A stretch of 64,000 bases of DNA from Mycobacterium neglectum (lineage in GTDB: Bacteria; Actinomycetota; Actinomycetes; Mycobacteriales; Mycobacteriaceae). The notes under the pieces are model-generated. The model did no database searches. It saw nothing but the letters and a program-made list of their open reading frames with translations, and had not been told where the DNA came from. The translations under genes were made by a program, and so were the position numbers. This document shows positions 8,680 through 18,245 of the stretch, one piece after another (position 1 is the stretch's first letter; each line of letters opens with the position of its first letter). The stretch is taken from the NCBI RefSeq assembly GCF_002591975.1, contig NZ_NVQE01000007.1, positions 1 through 64,000 on the forward strand, given 5' to 3'.

Positions 8680-9441
8680 ATGTCACGCGAAATCCTCGTC
8701 ACCGGAGCGACGGGCACACTCGGTAGCCAGGTGGTGACCGCCGCGCTCGCGGCCGGGCATCGGGTGCATGCGCTGAGCCGACGCGAGCGCGCCCATGACT
8801 CGTCGGTGCAATGGCATCGCGGCGATCTGCTCGAGGGCACCGGAATCGACGCAGCGGTCGGCGGCGTTGACGTGATCGTCAACTGCGCGACGCAGCCGAC
8901 CGGCGACAAGGACGTCACCTCGATACACAACCTCGCGTCTGCGGTGCGACGAAAGGGCACCGGCCACCTCGTGCACGTGTCGATTGTCGGTATCGACCGA
9001 ATCCCCTTGCCCTACTACCGAACCAAGCTTCGCGTCGAGCAGTCACTCGAAGGCGCCGGCATCGGCCACACGGTGCTGCGCGCGACGCAGTTTCACGACC
9101 TGATCAATACCTCCTTCGCTATCCAGCAGTACTCCCCCGTCCTATGGGCGCTGCGCGACGTCAGATTCCAGCCGATCGACACCCGCGACGTCGCGGACCG
9201 GCTCGTCGCATTGATCGACGCCGAGCCCGCGGGCCGGGTGCCGGACATCGGCGGGCCGACGGTGCACACTCATGCGGAGTTGGCGCGGATCTACCTGACC
9301 GCACATCGTGGCCGCCGCAAGGTGGTTTCCGTCCCTGTTCCGGGACGGATCGTTGCTGCCTTTCGGACGGGTGCGAACCTCGCGCCCGACAACCCCGTCG
9401 GCACCACCGAGTTTGCCGATCATGTGGCCGCCGCGGAATAA
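8680..9441 (+). CDS. Atypical short-chain dehydrogenase (NmrA-like NAD(P)-binding protein)
   Basis: A 253-residue Rossmann protein with the TGATGTLGSQVV dinucleotide motif typical of atypical SDRs (NmrA/YbjT type), and no classical YxxxK site in the usual place. It starts on the base after the echA7 stop, so it is the last gene of the carboxylase operon. Proteins of this type may act as redox enzymes or as NADP sensors; the sequence does not decide between them. Confidence 0.8.
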   Translation: MSREILVTGATGTLGSQVVTAALAAGHRVHALSRRERAHDSSVQWHRGDLLEGTGIDAAVGGVDVIVNCATQPTGDKDVTSIHNLASAVRRKGTGHLVHVSIVGIDRIPLPYYRTKLRVEQSLEGAGIGHTVLRATQFHDLINTSFAIQQYSPVLWALRDVRFQPIDTRDVADRLVALIDAEPAGRVPDIGGPTVHTHAELARIYLTAHRGRRKVVSVPVPGRIVAAFRTGANLAPDNPVGTTEFADHVAAAE

Positions 9442-9499
9442 AGTTTGCTTATCTATCTGATTCGCCGGCGACGGTGAGTGCACAGTTTGGCCATCGGCC

Positions 9500-9527
9500 T
9501 TGCATGTGCCAGCGTTCGTCGTAGGCT
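9500..9527 (+). promoter_or_regulatory. Possible promoter of the DUF1707 gene
   Basis: TTGCAT at 9500-9505 and TAGGCT at 9522-9527 are separated by 16 bp, a fair match to a housekeeping mycobacterial promoter in the gap after the carboxylase operon. Confidence 0.3.
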
Positions 9528-9558
9528 CGTCAGTGATGACGTCTTGCGCGAAGAACAG

Positions 9559-10149
9559 ATGGCCGGGATGACGACTCCAGCGTCCCGAAACGGTTCGATG
9601 CGCGCTGCTGACACTGATCGTATTCAGATGGCGCAGCTGCTCAGCGATGCCGCGGCTCAGGGTCGATTGCCGCTGCGCGAATATGAAGAACGCCTGAACA
9701 GGGCCTACGCCGCTCAGACCTATGAAGAGCTCGACCGGCTCTCCGCCGACCTGCCCGGCGCGGTCACGCGGGGCCGCACCGGCGGACCCGTCCGGCCTGC
9801 GCCGTCGACGATGCTGCTGGCGATCATGAGCGGCTTCGAGCGCCGCGGCCGCTGGAACGTACCCAAACGGTTGACCACGTTTGCTCTGTTCGGCGGCGGC
9901 GTGCTGGATTTGCGGTACGCCGACTTCACGTCGCCCGACGTCGAGATCCACTCGTACTCCATCTTCGGCGGCCAGACCATCCTGATACCGCCCGAGGTGA
10001 ACGTCGACCTGCGCGGCGTCGGTGTGATGGGCGTATTCGACCAGAGCGTGAGCGGCAACGGCTCACCGGGCGCGCCGTGCGTGCGTATCCGCGGCTTCTC
10101 GCTGTGGGGCAGCGTCGGCGTCAAGCGCAAGCAGCGCAAGAGCGCTTAG
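9559..10149 (+). CDS. DUF1707 domain protein (Rv0966c-like)
   Basis: A protein of about 196 residues whose N-terminal part contains the DUF1707 signature: RAADTDR followed by LLSDAAAQGRLPLREYEERL and a Tyr/Glu-Leu helix. The C-terminal half is a beta-rich region of the cell-wall-active LiaF type (FGGGVLDLRYADF and IFGGQTILIPPEV). It is probably a cytosolic or membrane-facing regulatory protein; the function of the family is not established. The start is uncertain: ATG at 9559 follows GAAGAACAG, while ATGs at 9568 and 9598 are alternatives. Confidence 0.75.
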   Translation: MAGMTTPASRNGSMRAADTDRIQMAQLLSDAAAQGRLPLREYEERLNRAYAAQTYEELDRLSADLPGAVTRGRTGGPVRPAPSTMLLAIMSGFERRGRWNVPKRLTTFALFGGGVLDLRYADFTSPDVEIHSYSIFGGQTILIPPEVNVDLRGVGVMGVFDQSVSGNGSPGAPCVRIRGFSLWGSVGVKRKQRKSA

Positions 10150-10158
10150 GCCGCGAGA

Positions 10159-10644
10159 TCAGGCCCCGTAGACGAAGCTTCCCGCCGGGCTGAGTACGAA
10201 ACCAGTCTGATCGGCGCTGTTGGTGCACAACGTCGCGACTCCGTCGGTGCCGCAGCTCACGCTTCGGAATGACAGCCGGGTGTTGGGCGGCAACGGCTTT
10301 GCAGCCACGGATACGCCGTACAACGGACGGTCGGAGGTGGCGAAGCCGGGCCCACCGACTGGTCCCGCGCTCACCGTGTTGGCGCCGCCAGGCGCGGCGG
10401 GTATCGGCCCGCTGCAGCCATAGCCGCCCGACTGGCGGTCCAGCACGCAGGTCACGCCGTTGGGCGCGCTGAAGGCGTACCACGCGCCCTCATTCACCGA
10501 ATACTCAGCCGGGCTCTGCGGTGCGAAGGCATTGACGTTGGGAGGGCCTGGGGCCGGTTCAGCGAAAGCTGCCGCTGGAAAGGCGATTACCGCGATTGAT
10601 CCAGCCATCCCGAGGCCTGTCAGCAGTCTGCTCAGCACGCCCAA
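10159..10644 (-). CDS. Secreted conserved mycobacterial protein, unknown function
   Basis: A 161-residue protein with a Sec signal peptide: a hydrophobic stretch (about residues 9-28) ending in AAAFAEPAPG with an Ala-x-Ala type cleavage site. The mature part is Pro/Gly-rich and contains four Cys (VTCVL, GYGCS, SVSCG, TLCTN) that could form two disulphides. There is no lipobox and no catalytic motif that I recognise. It is convergent with the DUF1707 gene, 9 bp away. Confidence 0.75.
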   Translation of the reverse strand: MGVLSRLLTGLGMAGSIAVIAFPAAAFAEPAPGPPNVNAFAPQSPAEYSVNEGAWYAFSAPNGVTCVLDRQSGGYGCSGPIPAAPGGANTVSAGPVGGPGFATSDRPLYGVSVAAKPLPPNTRLSFRSVSCGTDGVATLCTNSADQTGFVLSPAGSFVYGA

Positions 10645-10709
10645 ACCCTACAGGGGACCAACCGGGCACGCAGGGTTGCGCCTCGCCCCCGTCGTGCAAC
10701 TCGGGTGGC

Positions 10710-12704
10710 CTATCGGCGCCGCCGCGACCGCAGGTAGTCGCCCACCACGGCGGCACCCAAACCGTCCAGGTCGGGCACAACGACGCGACCCTCCACGCGG
10801 CGCGCGACCTGATCGATGAACTTCGCAAGTCCCGGATCGCTGCCCAACCGGAAGATCGTCACCTGCGCGCCCAACCCTGCCATGTCGTCGAAGCCCTTCA
10901 CCGTGTGGGCGATGGTCCGCGGGTGGGGCGGGTAATCGAAGAACACGCCCGGCGGCGCAGTCGCCGGATCAGCTCCAGCACCGCCGCTATACGACTCCAG
11001 GTGCGCGGTGGGCTCACCGTCGGTCACGACGAGCAGCACCGGCTGTGCGTTGGGATGCCTGCGCAGATGCCGACCGGCCAGCGCCAGCGCGTGGTGCAGG
11101 TTGGTGCCCTGCTCGTAGACACCCTCCAGCCCGGTCAATTCGGCTGTGGACACCGTGCGCGCATAACGGCCGAAGGCGATGATCTCCAACGCATCCGAGC
11201 GAAATCGCGTGCTGATCAGGTGGCTCAACGCCAGCGCGGTGCGTTTCATCGGCAGCCACCGGTTCTCCATCACCATCGAGAACGAGGTATCGACCAGCAG
11301 CGCCACCGCGGCCTGCGTGCGTGTCTCGGTCTCAGAGATCTCAACGTCTTCGACGGTGAACTTCAACGGCATGTCGGCGCCACCGGTGCCGGCCCGGCGC
11401 AGCACCGTGTTCGTCAACGTTCGCGTGACGTTCCAGGGTTCGGTGTCACCGAACGCCCACGGCCGCGTCGCGCCGGTCAACTCGCCGGCCGCACCCGCCC
11501 GGCGGGTATCACGTTCACCGTGTCGTCCCGAAAGCTGTTGTGCCACATCACGTAACGCCGCCTGCCCCAGCTGGCGCATCGCTTTCGGCGACAGTCGCCA
11601 TTGCCCGTCCGAGCCGCGATCCAGGAATCCCTGGTTCACCAGTGCCCGCTCGAGTTCCGCCAGTGTCGCGGCGTCCACGGCGGCTTCGTCGCCGAGCTGA
11701 CGGGCGAGCATGTCCAGGTCGACGTCCTCCATGGTGGCACCCGCGTAGCTCTGCGACAGCGACTCGGCGAGCTCTTCGAGTTCGGCGATGTCGGCCATCG
11801 CCTGAGTGCCCTCGCCCATGCCCATCGGGTTGTCCCCGGAGAACCGCGACGATCCCGACCAGTCCTCGCCCGGGCGCGCCGCCTGTAGGTGACCGTCGAG
11901 CTTGTTGAGCGCGTTCATCAGCGACGGTGAGCCGAATGCCTGCTGCGACAACGCATCCAACTCGGCCCGCTGATCCGGGGACAGGCTGTTACGGAAGCGC
12001 TGCGCGGCGGCGGCCCGCTTGGCCAGCGAGTCCAGCAGCTCGTCGACGTTGCGCGGGTTCTCCGGGAAGAACTCGCCGTGCTTGTCCATGAAGTTCTGGA
12101 AGTCTTCTTGGGAGTCCTCGCCGTTGGCGTGCTTGTCCAGCAGGTCGTTGAGATCGTCGAGCATCTCGTTGACGCGCTGTCGGTCCTCGTCGGTGGCGTT
12201 CTCCATCGCCTGCTTCATGCCTGCGAACCGCTGGTCGAGCATCTCGCGTCCGAGAAGGTCTTTGATCTGGTCGTACTTTTCGGCCGCCTCGGGGCTGCGC
12301 CAGTCGTAGTCGGAGAGTTCCTGCACCGCCTTCGCGGGAGACGGCGGCAGCGACTCGATCCGCATCTCGTTGAACCGCGCATCGTCGTCGAGCGCCCGGG
12401 CCAGCTCCTTGCGCTCGGCCAGCACTGCTTCGTCGAGCAGCTTCTTGACCTCGGCCAGGGTGCCGTCGAGGTTGTTGCGCTGCAACATTTCCCGACGGCG
12501 ACGGTTGGCCTCGGCGGCGAGCCGGTCAGCGCCGCGCATGTTCTCCGTGCCACGCCGCATCAGCTCCGACAGTGCGCGTCGCGGCGAGCTGCCCTCCATG
12601 ACGTCCTGGCCGATCTGCTCGAGCGCCTCGCGCAGATCGACCGGCGGGGCCAGCGGATCGGGCCCACCGGTGTATCGCGAGTATCGCGAAGTGCGTTTAG
12701 CCAT
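10710..12704 (-). CDS. VWA-domain protein paired with MoxR-type ATPase (Rv0959-like)
   Basis: A 664-residue protein with a charged, helical N-terminal half and a C-terminal von Willebrand A domain. The metal-ion-dependent adhesion site is visible as LLVDTSFSM (DxSxS), near residues 460-470, and a later VVTDGEPT supplies the conserved Asp. It has no signal peptide or membrane segment. The start at 12704 (MAKRTSRY) overlaps the ATPase gene by 8 bp. MoxR/VWA pairs work like chelatase or chaperone machines, with the ATPase driving remodelling of a VWA-bound client; the client here is unknown. Confidence 0.87.
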   Translation of the reverse strand: MAKRTSRYSRYTGGPDPLAPPVDLREALEQIGQDVMEGSSPRRALSELMRRGTENMRGADRLAAEANRRRREMLQRNNLDGTLAEVKKLLDEAVLAERKELARALDDDARFNEMRIESLPPSPAKAVQELSDYDWRSPEAAEKYDQIKDLLGREMLDQRFAGMKQAMENATDEDRQRVNEMLDDLNDLLDKHANGEDSQEDFQNFMDKHGEFFPENPRNVDELLDSLAKRAAAAQRFRNSLSPDQRAELDALSQQAFGSPSLMNALNKLDGHLQAARPGEDWSGSSRFSGDNPMGMGEGTQAMADIAELEELAESLSQSYAGATMEDVDLDMLARQLGDEAAVDAATLAELERALVNQGFLDRGSDGQWRLSPKAMRQLGQAALRDVAQQLSGRHGERDTRRAGAAGELTGATRPWAFGDTEPWNVTRTLTNTVLRRAGTGGADMPLKFTVEDVEISETETRTQAAVALLVDTSFSMVMENRWLPMKRTALALSHLISTRFRSDALEIIAFGRYARTVSTAELTGLEGVYEQGTNLHHALALAGRHLRRHPNAQPVLLVVTDGEPTAHLESYSGGAGADPATAPPGVFFDYPPHPRTIAHTVKGFDDMAGLGAQVTIFRLGSDPGLAKFIDQVARRVEGRVVVPDLDGLGAAVVGDYLRSRRRR

Positions 12705-14082
12705 ATACGGTTTCGCCTTCTGCTGACACCTTGTCGATCCGTTTGGCCAGATACAACGCCTCGAGCGCAAGCTCCACGGCCGCCGCCCGCTGCCCGTCCG
12801 TCGTCGCCTCCAGTCGCTTCTGGATCTCCGCGATCGCCGGGACCTCCGGTACCGCGGCCAACACGTCGCGGGAGGAAACCCGCTCGCCGGTGGTGACCGC
12901 CGAACCGTTCTCGATCGCGACCACCAACGGACCCACGTCGATACCGCCGAGCAGCTTCTGCGCGGTGTCCGCGGTGGCGCGGCGCAACAGGTGTTCGAGC
13001 ACCGCCTGCTCGCGGCCCTCCTCACCGGATTCGAACTCCAACTTGCCGCGCAGCACGTCGATCACCGTCGACAGGTCCACCACCCGCGCCACCGGATCCT
13101 GTTCACCCAGAATGGCCGAGCGGTGGCGTGCCGACGCAGCGACCGTCTCGGCGGCCGCGATCGCGAAGCGCGCCGACACACCGGAACGCTGATCGATGGA
13201 CCGCGACTCCCGCAGGTAGCGGGCGAAGCGGGCGAGCGCCTGCACGAGGTATTCAGGAACCTCGGCGGCCAGATGCGCCTCCTGGCGGATGACCCCGACC
13301 TCGGCTTCTAGCTCGTAGGGATAATGGGTGCGGATCTCGGCCCCGAAGCGGTCCTTCAGCGGCGTGATGATGCGGCCGCGGTTGGTGTAGTCCTCGGGAT
13401 TGGCACTCGCGACGACGACGACGTCCAGCGGCAGCCGCAACGTGTAACCGCGCACCTGGATGTCGCGCTCCTCCATCACGTTCAGCATCGACACCTGGAT
13501 GCGCTCGGCGAGGTCGGGCAACTCGTTGATCGCGACGATGCCCCGGTGTGCCCGGGGAATCAGGCCGTACGCGATCGTCTCCGGGTCACCGAGACTGCGG
13601 CCCTCGGCCACCTTGATCGGGTCGATGTCGCCGACCAGGTCGGCCACGCTGGTATCCGGGGTCGCCAGCTTCTCGGTGTAGCGCTCGCTGCGGTGCCGCC
13701 ACTCGACGGGCAGGTCGTCGCCGGAGTCCGCGGCCCGTCGGATGGACTCGGGGGTGATCGGCGAGTAGGGGTGCTCGCTGAGCTCGGCGCCGGCGATGAC
13801 GGGGGTCCACTCGTCGAGCAGGCCGGTCAGCGCGCGCAGCAGACGGGTCTTGCCCTGTCCGCGTTCGCCAAGCAGCACCACGTCGTGCCCGGCGATAAGG
13901 GCACGTTCCAGTTGTGGGAGCACGGTGTCCTCGAAGCCCAGGATGCCCGGCCACGCATTACGGCCTTCGGCCAGCGCGGCCAGCAGGTTCTCGCGGATTT
14001 CGGCCTTGACGCCCCGCTCGACATGACCGGAGGCCCTCAGCTCGCCGACGGTCCGGGGCAAATCGTTAGGTGATGTCACCAC
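12697..14082 (-). CDS. MoxR/magnesium-chelatase-like AAA+ ATPase (Rv0958-like)
   Basis: A 461-residue AAA+ protein with Walker A GERGQGKTRLLRAL (about residues 72-85), a Walker B region around GIVAINELPDL, and the ChlI/MoxR-style insert. Length agrees with the M. tuberculosis neighbour annotated as a possible magnesium chelatase, but no chlorophyll or cobaltochelatase partners surround it. The VWA gene overlaps its 3' end by 8 bp, so the two products are very likely subunits of one machine. Confidence 0.88.
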   Translation of the reverse strand: MVTSPNDLPRTVGELRASGHVERGVKAEIRENLLAALAEGRNAWPGILGFEDTVLPQLERALIAGHDVVLLGERGQGKTRLLRALTGLLDEWTPVIAGAELSEHPYSPITPESIRRAADSGDDLPVEWRHRSERYTEKLATPDTSVADLVGDIDPIKVAEGRSLGDPETIAYGLIPRAHRGIVAINELPDLAERIQVSMLNVMEERDIQVRGYTLRLPLDVVVVASANPEDYTNRGRIITPLKDRFGAEIRTHYPYELEAEVGVIRQEAHLAAEVPEYLVQALARFARYLRESRSIDQRSGVSARFAIAAAETVAASARHRSAILGEQDPVARVVDLSTVIDVLRGKLEFESGEEGREQAVLEHLLRRATADTAQKLLGGIDVGPLVVAIENGSAVTTGERVSSRDVLAAVPEVPAIAEIQKRLEATTDGQRAAAVELALEALYLAKRIDKVSAEGETVYG

Positions 14083-14230
14083 TCCACGCTACGACGTGAC
14101 CCGCGACCGTGCCCGTCCCCTCGTCGACACGCCGCCAATCCGTCACATTCTGCGCACGCTCGATCCCTGCATAAAAGCCTCGGCAATGGGAATTCTTCCC
14201 ACGGCAGAACGAACTCAAGGAGGCACCCGA

Positions 14231-14488
14231 ATGCCGAATCCGTCCATCAAGAACGAAAAGCTGTACGAGGACCTGCGCGAGGAAGGCAACTCGAAGCAAA
14301 AGTCCGCCAGGATCGCCAACGCCGCTGCCGCTCGCGGCACATCAGTCGTGGGCCGCAAGGGCGGAAAGTCCGGGTCTTACGACGACTGGACGGTTTCAGA
14401 GCTGAAAAAGCGCGCCAAGGAGATCGGCATCTCGGGCTACTCGGCGCTGACCAAGTCGAAGCTGATCGACAAGATCCGCAACTCGTAG
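14231..14488 (+). CDS. Small Rho-N/SAP-like basic protein (DUF7218 type)
   Basis: An 85-residue, Lys-rich protein starting at ATG 14231 behind AAGGAGGCACCCGA, a strong ribosome site. The C-terminal third (WTVSELKKRAKEIGISGYSA to LIDKIRNS) is a Rho-termination-factor N-terminal or SAP-like helix-turn-helix motif, which suggests nucleic-acid binding. The N-terminal half has the NAAAARGTSVVGRKGGKSG stretch seen in related actinobacterial small proteins. It converges on purH with a single base between the stops. Role unknown. Confidence 0.78.
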   Translation: MPNPSIKNEKLYEDLREEGNSKQKSARIANAAAARGTSVVGRKGGKSGSYDDWTVSELKKRAKEIGISGYSALTKSKLIDKIRNS

Positions 14489-14489
14489 C

Positions 14490-16058
14490 TCAATGCGCGA
14501 AGTGCCGGGCGCCCGTCAGGTAGAGCGTGATGCCCGCCGCCGCGGCCGCCGCGGTCACCTCGTCGTCGCGCACGGAACCACCGGGATGCACGATCGCCTT
14601 CACGCCGGCATCCGTCAGCACCTCGAGCCCGTCGGGGAACGGGAAGAACGCGTCGGACGCGGCGACCGCCCCCTGCACGCGGTCGCCCGCCCGCTGCACG
14701 GCCAGCTTCGCCGCGTCGACCCGATTGACCTGACCCATGCCCACGCCGACGGTGGCACCGTCGGCGGCGACGACGATGGCGTTCGACTTCACCGCGCGGC
14801 AGGCCAGCCACGCGAATTTCAGATCGGTCAGCGTCGCGGGGTCTGCCGGAGAGCCGGTGGCCAGTGTCCAATTGGCGGAATCGTCGCCGGGTGCGGTGAA
14901 CTCGTCGCGCTCCTGAACCAGCAGTCCGCCGCTGATCTGGCGGAATTCGGTACCGCCCTGCTGCGGCTCGGACGCCAACAACACGCGGATGTTCTTCTTG
15001 CGCGCAAGAACTTCCACCGCGCCCGACTCATAGGCAGGCGCGATGATCACTTCGGTGAAAATGTCGGCGACCGTCTCGGCCATCTCGACTGTCACCTCGG
15101 TGTTGGCCGCGATCACGCCGCCGAACGCGGACAGCGGATCGCATTCGTGCGCCTTGCGGTGGGCGTCGGCCACCGACACCGAGGAGATGGCGATTCCGCA
15201 CGGGTTGGCGTGCTTGATGATCGCCACGCAGATCTCTTCGTGGTCGAACGCGGCACGCCACGCGGCATCGGCATCGGTGTAGTTGTTGTAGGACATCTCT
15301 TTTCCGTGCAGCTGCTGCGCCTGGGCGAGACCCGGCCACCCGGAGTCGTAGCGATACAACGCGGCCTGCTGATGGGGGTTTTCGCCGTACCGCAGTACGG
15401 CTTCGCGCCGCCACGTCGCACCGGCCCACAATGGAAGCGACGGCGGGGAGGCGTCACCCTCAGAGGCCAGCACCGACGACATCCACGCCGCGACCGCGAC
15501 GTCGTACTCGGCCGTGTGCCGGAAGGCCAAGGAGGCCAGCTTTTTCCGCTCCTCCAGCGTGAAGCCGCCGGCCCGCACCGCGGCGAGCACACCGTCGTAG
15601 CCGAGCGGATCGACGACCACCGCGACGCTGGGATGGTTCTTGGCTGCGGCACGCACCATCGACGGACCGCCGATGTCGATCTGCTCGACGCATTCGTCTT
15701 CACTGGCACCGGAGTCGACGGTCTGGGTGAACGGATAGAGGTTGACGACGACCAGTTCGAACGGCGCGACGCCGAGTTCGGTCAGCGCCGAAACATGTTC
15801 GGGCTTGCGCTGATCGGCGAGCAGCCCGGCGTGCACATGCGGGTGTAGCGTCTTGACTCTGCCGTCGAGCACTTCGGGGAACCCGGTGACCTGTTCAACC
15901 GAGGTGACCGGAACGCCAGCGTCGGCAATGGTTTTGGCGGTCGAACCGGTTGAGACGAGTTCGACACCCGACTCGTGCAATCCGCGCGCAAGGTCGGCGA
16001 GACCGGTCTTGTCGTACACGCTGATCAATGCGCGCCGAATCGCCCTACGGTCAGTCAT
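14490..16058 (-). CDS. purH: Bifunctional AICAR transformylase/IMP cyclohydrolase
   Basis: A 522-residue PurH of standard length. The N-terminal cyclohydrolase (MGS-like) domain shows [17 protein letters not shown] and [15 protein letters not shown]; the C-terminal transformylase domain includes [11 protein letters not shown] and [11 protein letters not shown]. It performs the last two steps of IMP synthesis in the cytosol. It overlaps the upstream purN by 4 bp (ATGA), so the two successive purine enzymes are translated together. Confidence 0.96.
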   Translation of the reverse strand: MTDRRAIRRALISVYDKTGLADLARGLHESGVELVSTGSTAKTIADAGVPVTSVEQVTGFPEVLDGRVKTLHPHVHAGLLADQRKPEHVSALTELGVAPFELVVVNLYPFTQTVDSGASEDECVEQIDIGGPSMVRAAAKNHPSVAVVVDPLGYDGVLAAVRAGGFTLEERKKLASLAFRHTAEYDVAVAAWMSSVLASEGDASPPSLPLWAGATWRREAVLRYGENPHQQAALYRYDSGWPGLAQAQQLHGKEMSYNNYTDADAAWRAAFDHEEICVAIIKHANPCGIAISSVSVADAHRKAHECDPLSAFGGVIAANTEVTVEMAETVADIFTEVIIAPAYESGAVEVLARKKNIRVLLASEPQQGGTEFRQISGGLLVQERDEFTAPGDDSANWTLATGSPADPATLTDLKFAWLACRAVKSNAIVVAADGATVGVGMGQVNRVDAAKLAVQRAGDRVQGAVAASDAFFPFPDGLEVLTDAGVKAIVHPGGSVRDDEVTAAAAAAGITLYLTGARHFAH

Positions 16059-16687
16059 CCTACGGTCGCCTTTCGTCCGGTCCAGGTCACGCCGCGGGTA
16101 GCCACCGCGGCCAGAACGTCCACCAGCAGTCGTCGTTCGACGACCTTGATCCGCTCGTGCAGGCTGGCTTCGTCGTCATCGTCGAGCACCGGCACGGCTT
16201 CTTGAGCCAGCAGCGGCCCGGTGTCGGTTCCGGCATCGACGAGGTGCACGCTGCAGCCCGTCACCTTGACGCCGTATTCGAGTGCGTCGGCAACGGCGTG
16301 CGCACCCGGGAATGCCGGCAACAGCGCCGGGTGGGTATTGATGATCCGCCCCATGAATCGGGAAAGAAAATGGGGCCCAAGAATTTTCATGAAACCGGCA
16401 GCCACGATCAGATCGGGCTCCTGCAATGCGGTGGCGTCGGCGATCGCGGCGTCCCACGCCTCGCGGTCAGGATGGTCGCGCAGTCGTACGGCATAGCTGG
16501 GCACCGACGCCGATGCGGCGATGTCAACGGCCTGGCAGTCGCGGTCCACGCCGACCGCGACGATGCGGGCCGGATAGTCGTCACCGCCGGTGGCGTCCAG
16601 CAGCGATCGCAACAGCGATCCGGTGCCCGACGCCAGCACCACAACCCGTGCAGGCACCTTCGGGGGCACACGAAGCGGTTGCTGCAC
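16055..16687 (-). CDS. purN: Phosphoribosylglycinamide formyltransferase
   Basis: A 210-residue GAR transformylase. The start is GTG at 16687, giving [24 protein letters not shown]. The catalytic [14 protein letters not shown] segment (Asn-His pair) and [15 protein letters not shown] (catalytic Asp) are intact. Formyl transfer from 10-formyltetrahydrofolate at purine step three. It lies 10 bp downstream of the DUF6350 membrane gene and overlaps purH. Confidence 0.95.
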   Translation of the reverse strand: MQQPLRVPPKVPARVVVLASGTGSLLRSLLDATGGDDYPARIVAVGVDRDCQAVDIAASASVPSYAVRLRDHPDREAWDAAIADATALQEPDLIVAAGFMKILGPHFLSRFMGRIINTHPALLPAFPGAHAVADALEYGVKVTGCSVHLVDAGTDTGPLLAQEAVPVLDDDDEASLHERIKVVERRLLVDVLAAVATRGVTWTGRKATVG

Positions 16688-16697
16688 GCCTGGCAGC

Positions 16698-18188
16698 CTA
16701 ATCGTCGCGGTTCGGCGCCCGGTCCGTGGTCGCACCCGGCGTGGCTTGATCGTCGGGCAGGTCGTCGACAACGAAGTGGTCCTCGGGGTCACCGAAAGCG
16801 TCCGGGTCGATATCCCGGGGTTCGACCTGGGCCCGGGGGCCGACGTCCGGGTCCTCGATGTCAGAGTCCTCGATGTCAGAGTCCTCGGCGGCCGGCTCGG
16901 CCTCGAACGCCGGCTCGAACTCGGGTTCCGGGTCCGGCCCGGCCGCTGGCTCCGGCTCGGGTTCTGATTCGGCCGCCAGCTCGAGCTGCGCCTCATCCTC
17001 CGCCTCGTCCTCCGGCCCCGGCTCCTCCTCGGGCTCCGGCGCCGGTTTGGGCGCCCTGACCCGCCGGGCGATACCACCGGACATCGCCACCGTCAGCGCT
17101 CCAATGCCGGCGAACCACAGGAAGACCGCAGGTCCGAACGTGGCCTGGTCGACGCCGACATCACCGAAGTTGCCCAGCCGCCCGCCGCCCGCATGGCCGA
17201 GCACCGCCATGATCAGCGCCGCGATCGCGGAGGCGACCACGAGCTTGCCGATCGCGGGCAGCAGGGGCAGCGGGTGGCGGGCTGCCTGCTGGCCAAGCGC
17301 CACACCCGATGCCGCGGCGACGATCAGCAGCGCCACCCAGATCGGGCCCAGCGGTGGCGTGGGCAGGGCTGCCAGCACCGGCAGGGCCGGGATGTCACCC
17401 CCGAACACGGTGAACGAACTGAACGTCGCCAACCCGATGTGCGCACTGGAGCCCACGGCGACCGCGGCGGTGCCGACGAGCACGTTGGGGATGTACAGGA
17501 TCGACAACAAGGTCAGGCTGAACTGCCCGAAAATCGAGTCGGTGATCCCGTACAGGTCGTGCATCGTCGCCCAGTGCACAACCATCGATCCGACCATCAC
17601 GACGCCCGAGAGCCCCAGGAGCGCCAGCACTCCGGCGCTGGCTGCGCGGAACGCATCGGGCAGCCACGCAGGCAGGGGCGAGCCCGCCAGTACTCGTCGT
17701 CCGACCCGCGACCCGACACCTATCACCGCGCCGGCCGCGTGCACCGCCAGCACGCTGCCGAAGGCGCGCAACGCGTCGGGGGTCTGGAGCTGGGTGAGCA
17801 CCGATGCGGCGTCGTGCACGACGGCCAGTGCGAGCGCCGCGATCAACAGCGGGCCGCCAAGGGCCGATGCGACGACCCATCGCGTCACGAACCAAGAGCC
17901 CGCCGGCGACGTGGCCCGCGCGGTCGAACGCGCGGTGCCCCACACCATCGCGAGCATGGGCAGCAGCGGCAGGACGCCGAGCTCGCTGCCGCCGATCGAG
18001 ATCGGCACCAGATGGACGCCCAACCACATGCTCGCGATCGCGCCGAGCGCCCCGGTCATGTCGCTGTTGGCGATCAACAGCTGCAACAGCACCACTGCCG
18101 CGATGACGCCCAGCGCCACGACGGACGGCCCGAACGCGACCCCAAGCAGCTCACGCGCCTGGCGTGTGCCGACTGGTCGGTTGTCCAC
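16698..18188 (-). CDS. DUF6350 polytopic membrane protein (Rv0955-like)
   Basis: A 496-residue protein with roughly nine or ten hydrophobic segments over residues 10-390, followed by a cytosolic or extracellular tail that is extremely acidic (repeated Pro-Glu and Asp/Glu runs, including [13 protein letters not shown]). The chosen GTG at 18188 has GAGGAG 8 nt upstream; a GTG at 18233 would add 15 residues. It precedes purN by 10 bp, and this linkage is as I remember it from M. tuberculosis. Function unknown. Confidence 0.8.
   Translation of the reverse strand: MDNRPVGTRQARELLGVAFGPSVVALGVIAAVVLLQLLIANSDMTGALGAIASMWLGVHLVPISIGGSELGVLPLLPMLAMVWGTARSTARATSPAGSWFVTRWVVASALGGPLLIAALALAVVHDAASVLTQLQTPDALRAFGSVLAVHAAGAVIGVGSRVGRRVLAGSPLPAWLPDAFRAASAGVLALLGLSGVVMVGSMVVHWATMHDLYGITDSIFGQFSLTLLSILYIPNVLVGTAAVAVGSSAHIGLATFSSFTVFGGDIPALPVLAALPTPPLGPIWVALLIVAAASGVALGQQAARHPLPLLPAIGKLVVASAIAALIMAVLGHAGGGRLGNFGDVGVDQATFGPAVFLWFAGIGALTVAMSGGIARRVRAPKPAPEPEEEPGPEDEAEDEAQLELAAESEPEPEPAAGPDPEPEFEPAFEAEPAAEDSDIEDSDIEDPDVGPRAQVEPRDIDPDAFGDPEDHFVVDDLPDDQATPGATTDRAPNRDD
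16852..16887. repeat. Tandem 15-bp repeat within the acidic tail
   Basis: The unit TCCTCGATGTCAGAG occurs twice in a row (16852-16866 and 16867-16881) and starts a third time (TCCTCG). On the coding strand it encodes the repeated Asp-Ser-Asp-Ile-Glu unit of the membrane protein's tail, so copy number may vary between strains without shifting the frame. Confidence 0.8.
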
Positions 18189-18245
18189 TAAGGCCGCTCC
18201 TCGCGCAAGCTCGTGCGCGCGAAGTTGACGCACGCGCGGCTCAGA

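Noticed and set aside
12078-12896. Val/Leu/Arg-rich plus-strand frame opposite the VWA and MoxR genes
   Set aside because: It is the complement of a charged helical region of the VWA protein; the sense frame has the conserved motifs.
14188-14200. GGGAA/TTCCC inverted repeat upstream of the Rho-N-like gene as an ECF sigma promoter
   Set aside because: GGGAAT resembles a -35 element, but no matching GTT-type -10 occurs at the right spacing; only a 5-bp hairpin remains.
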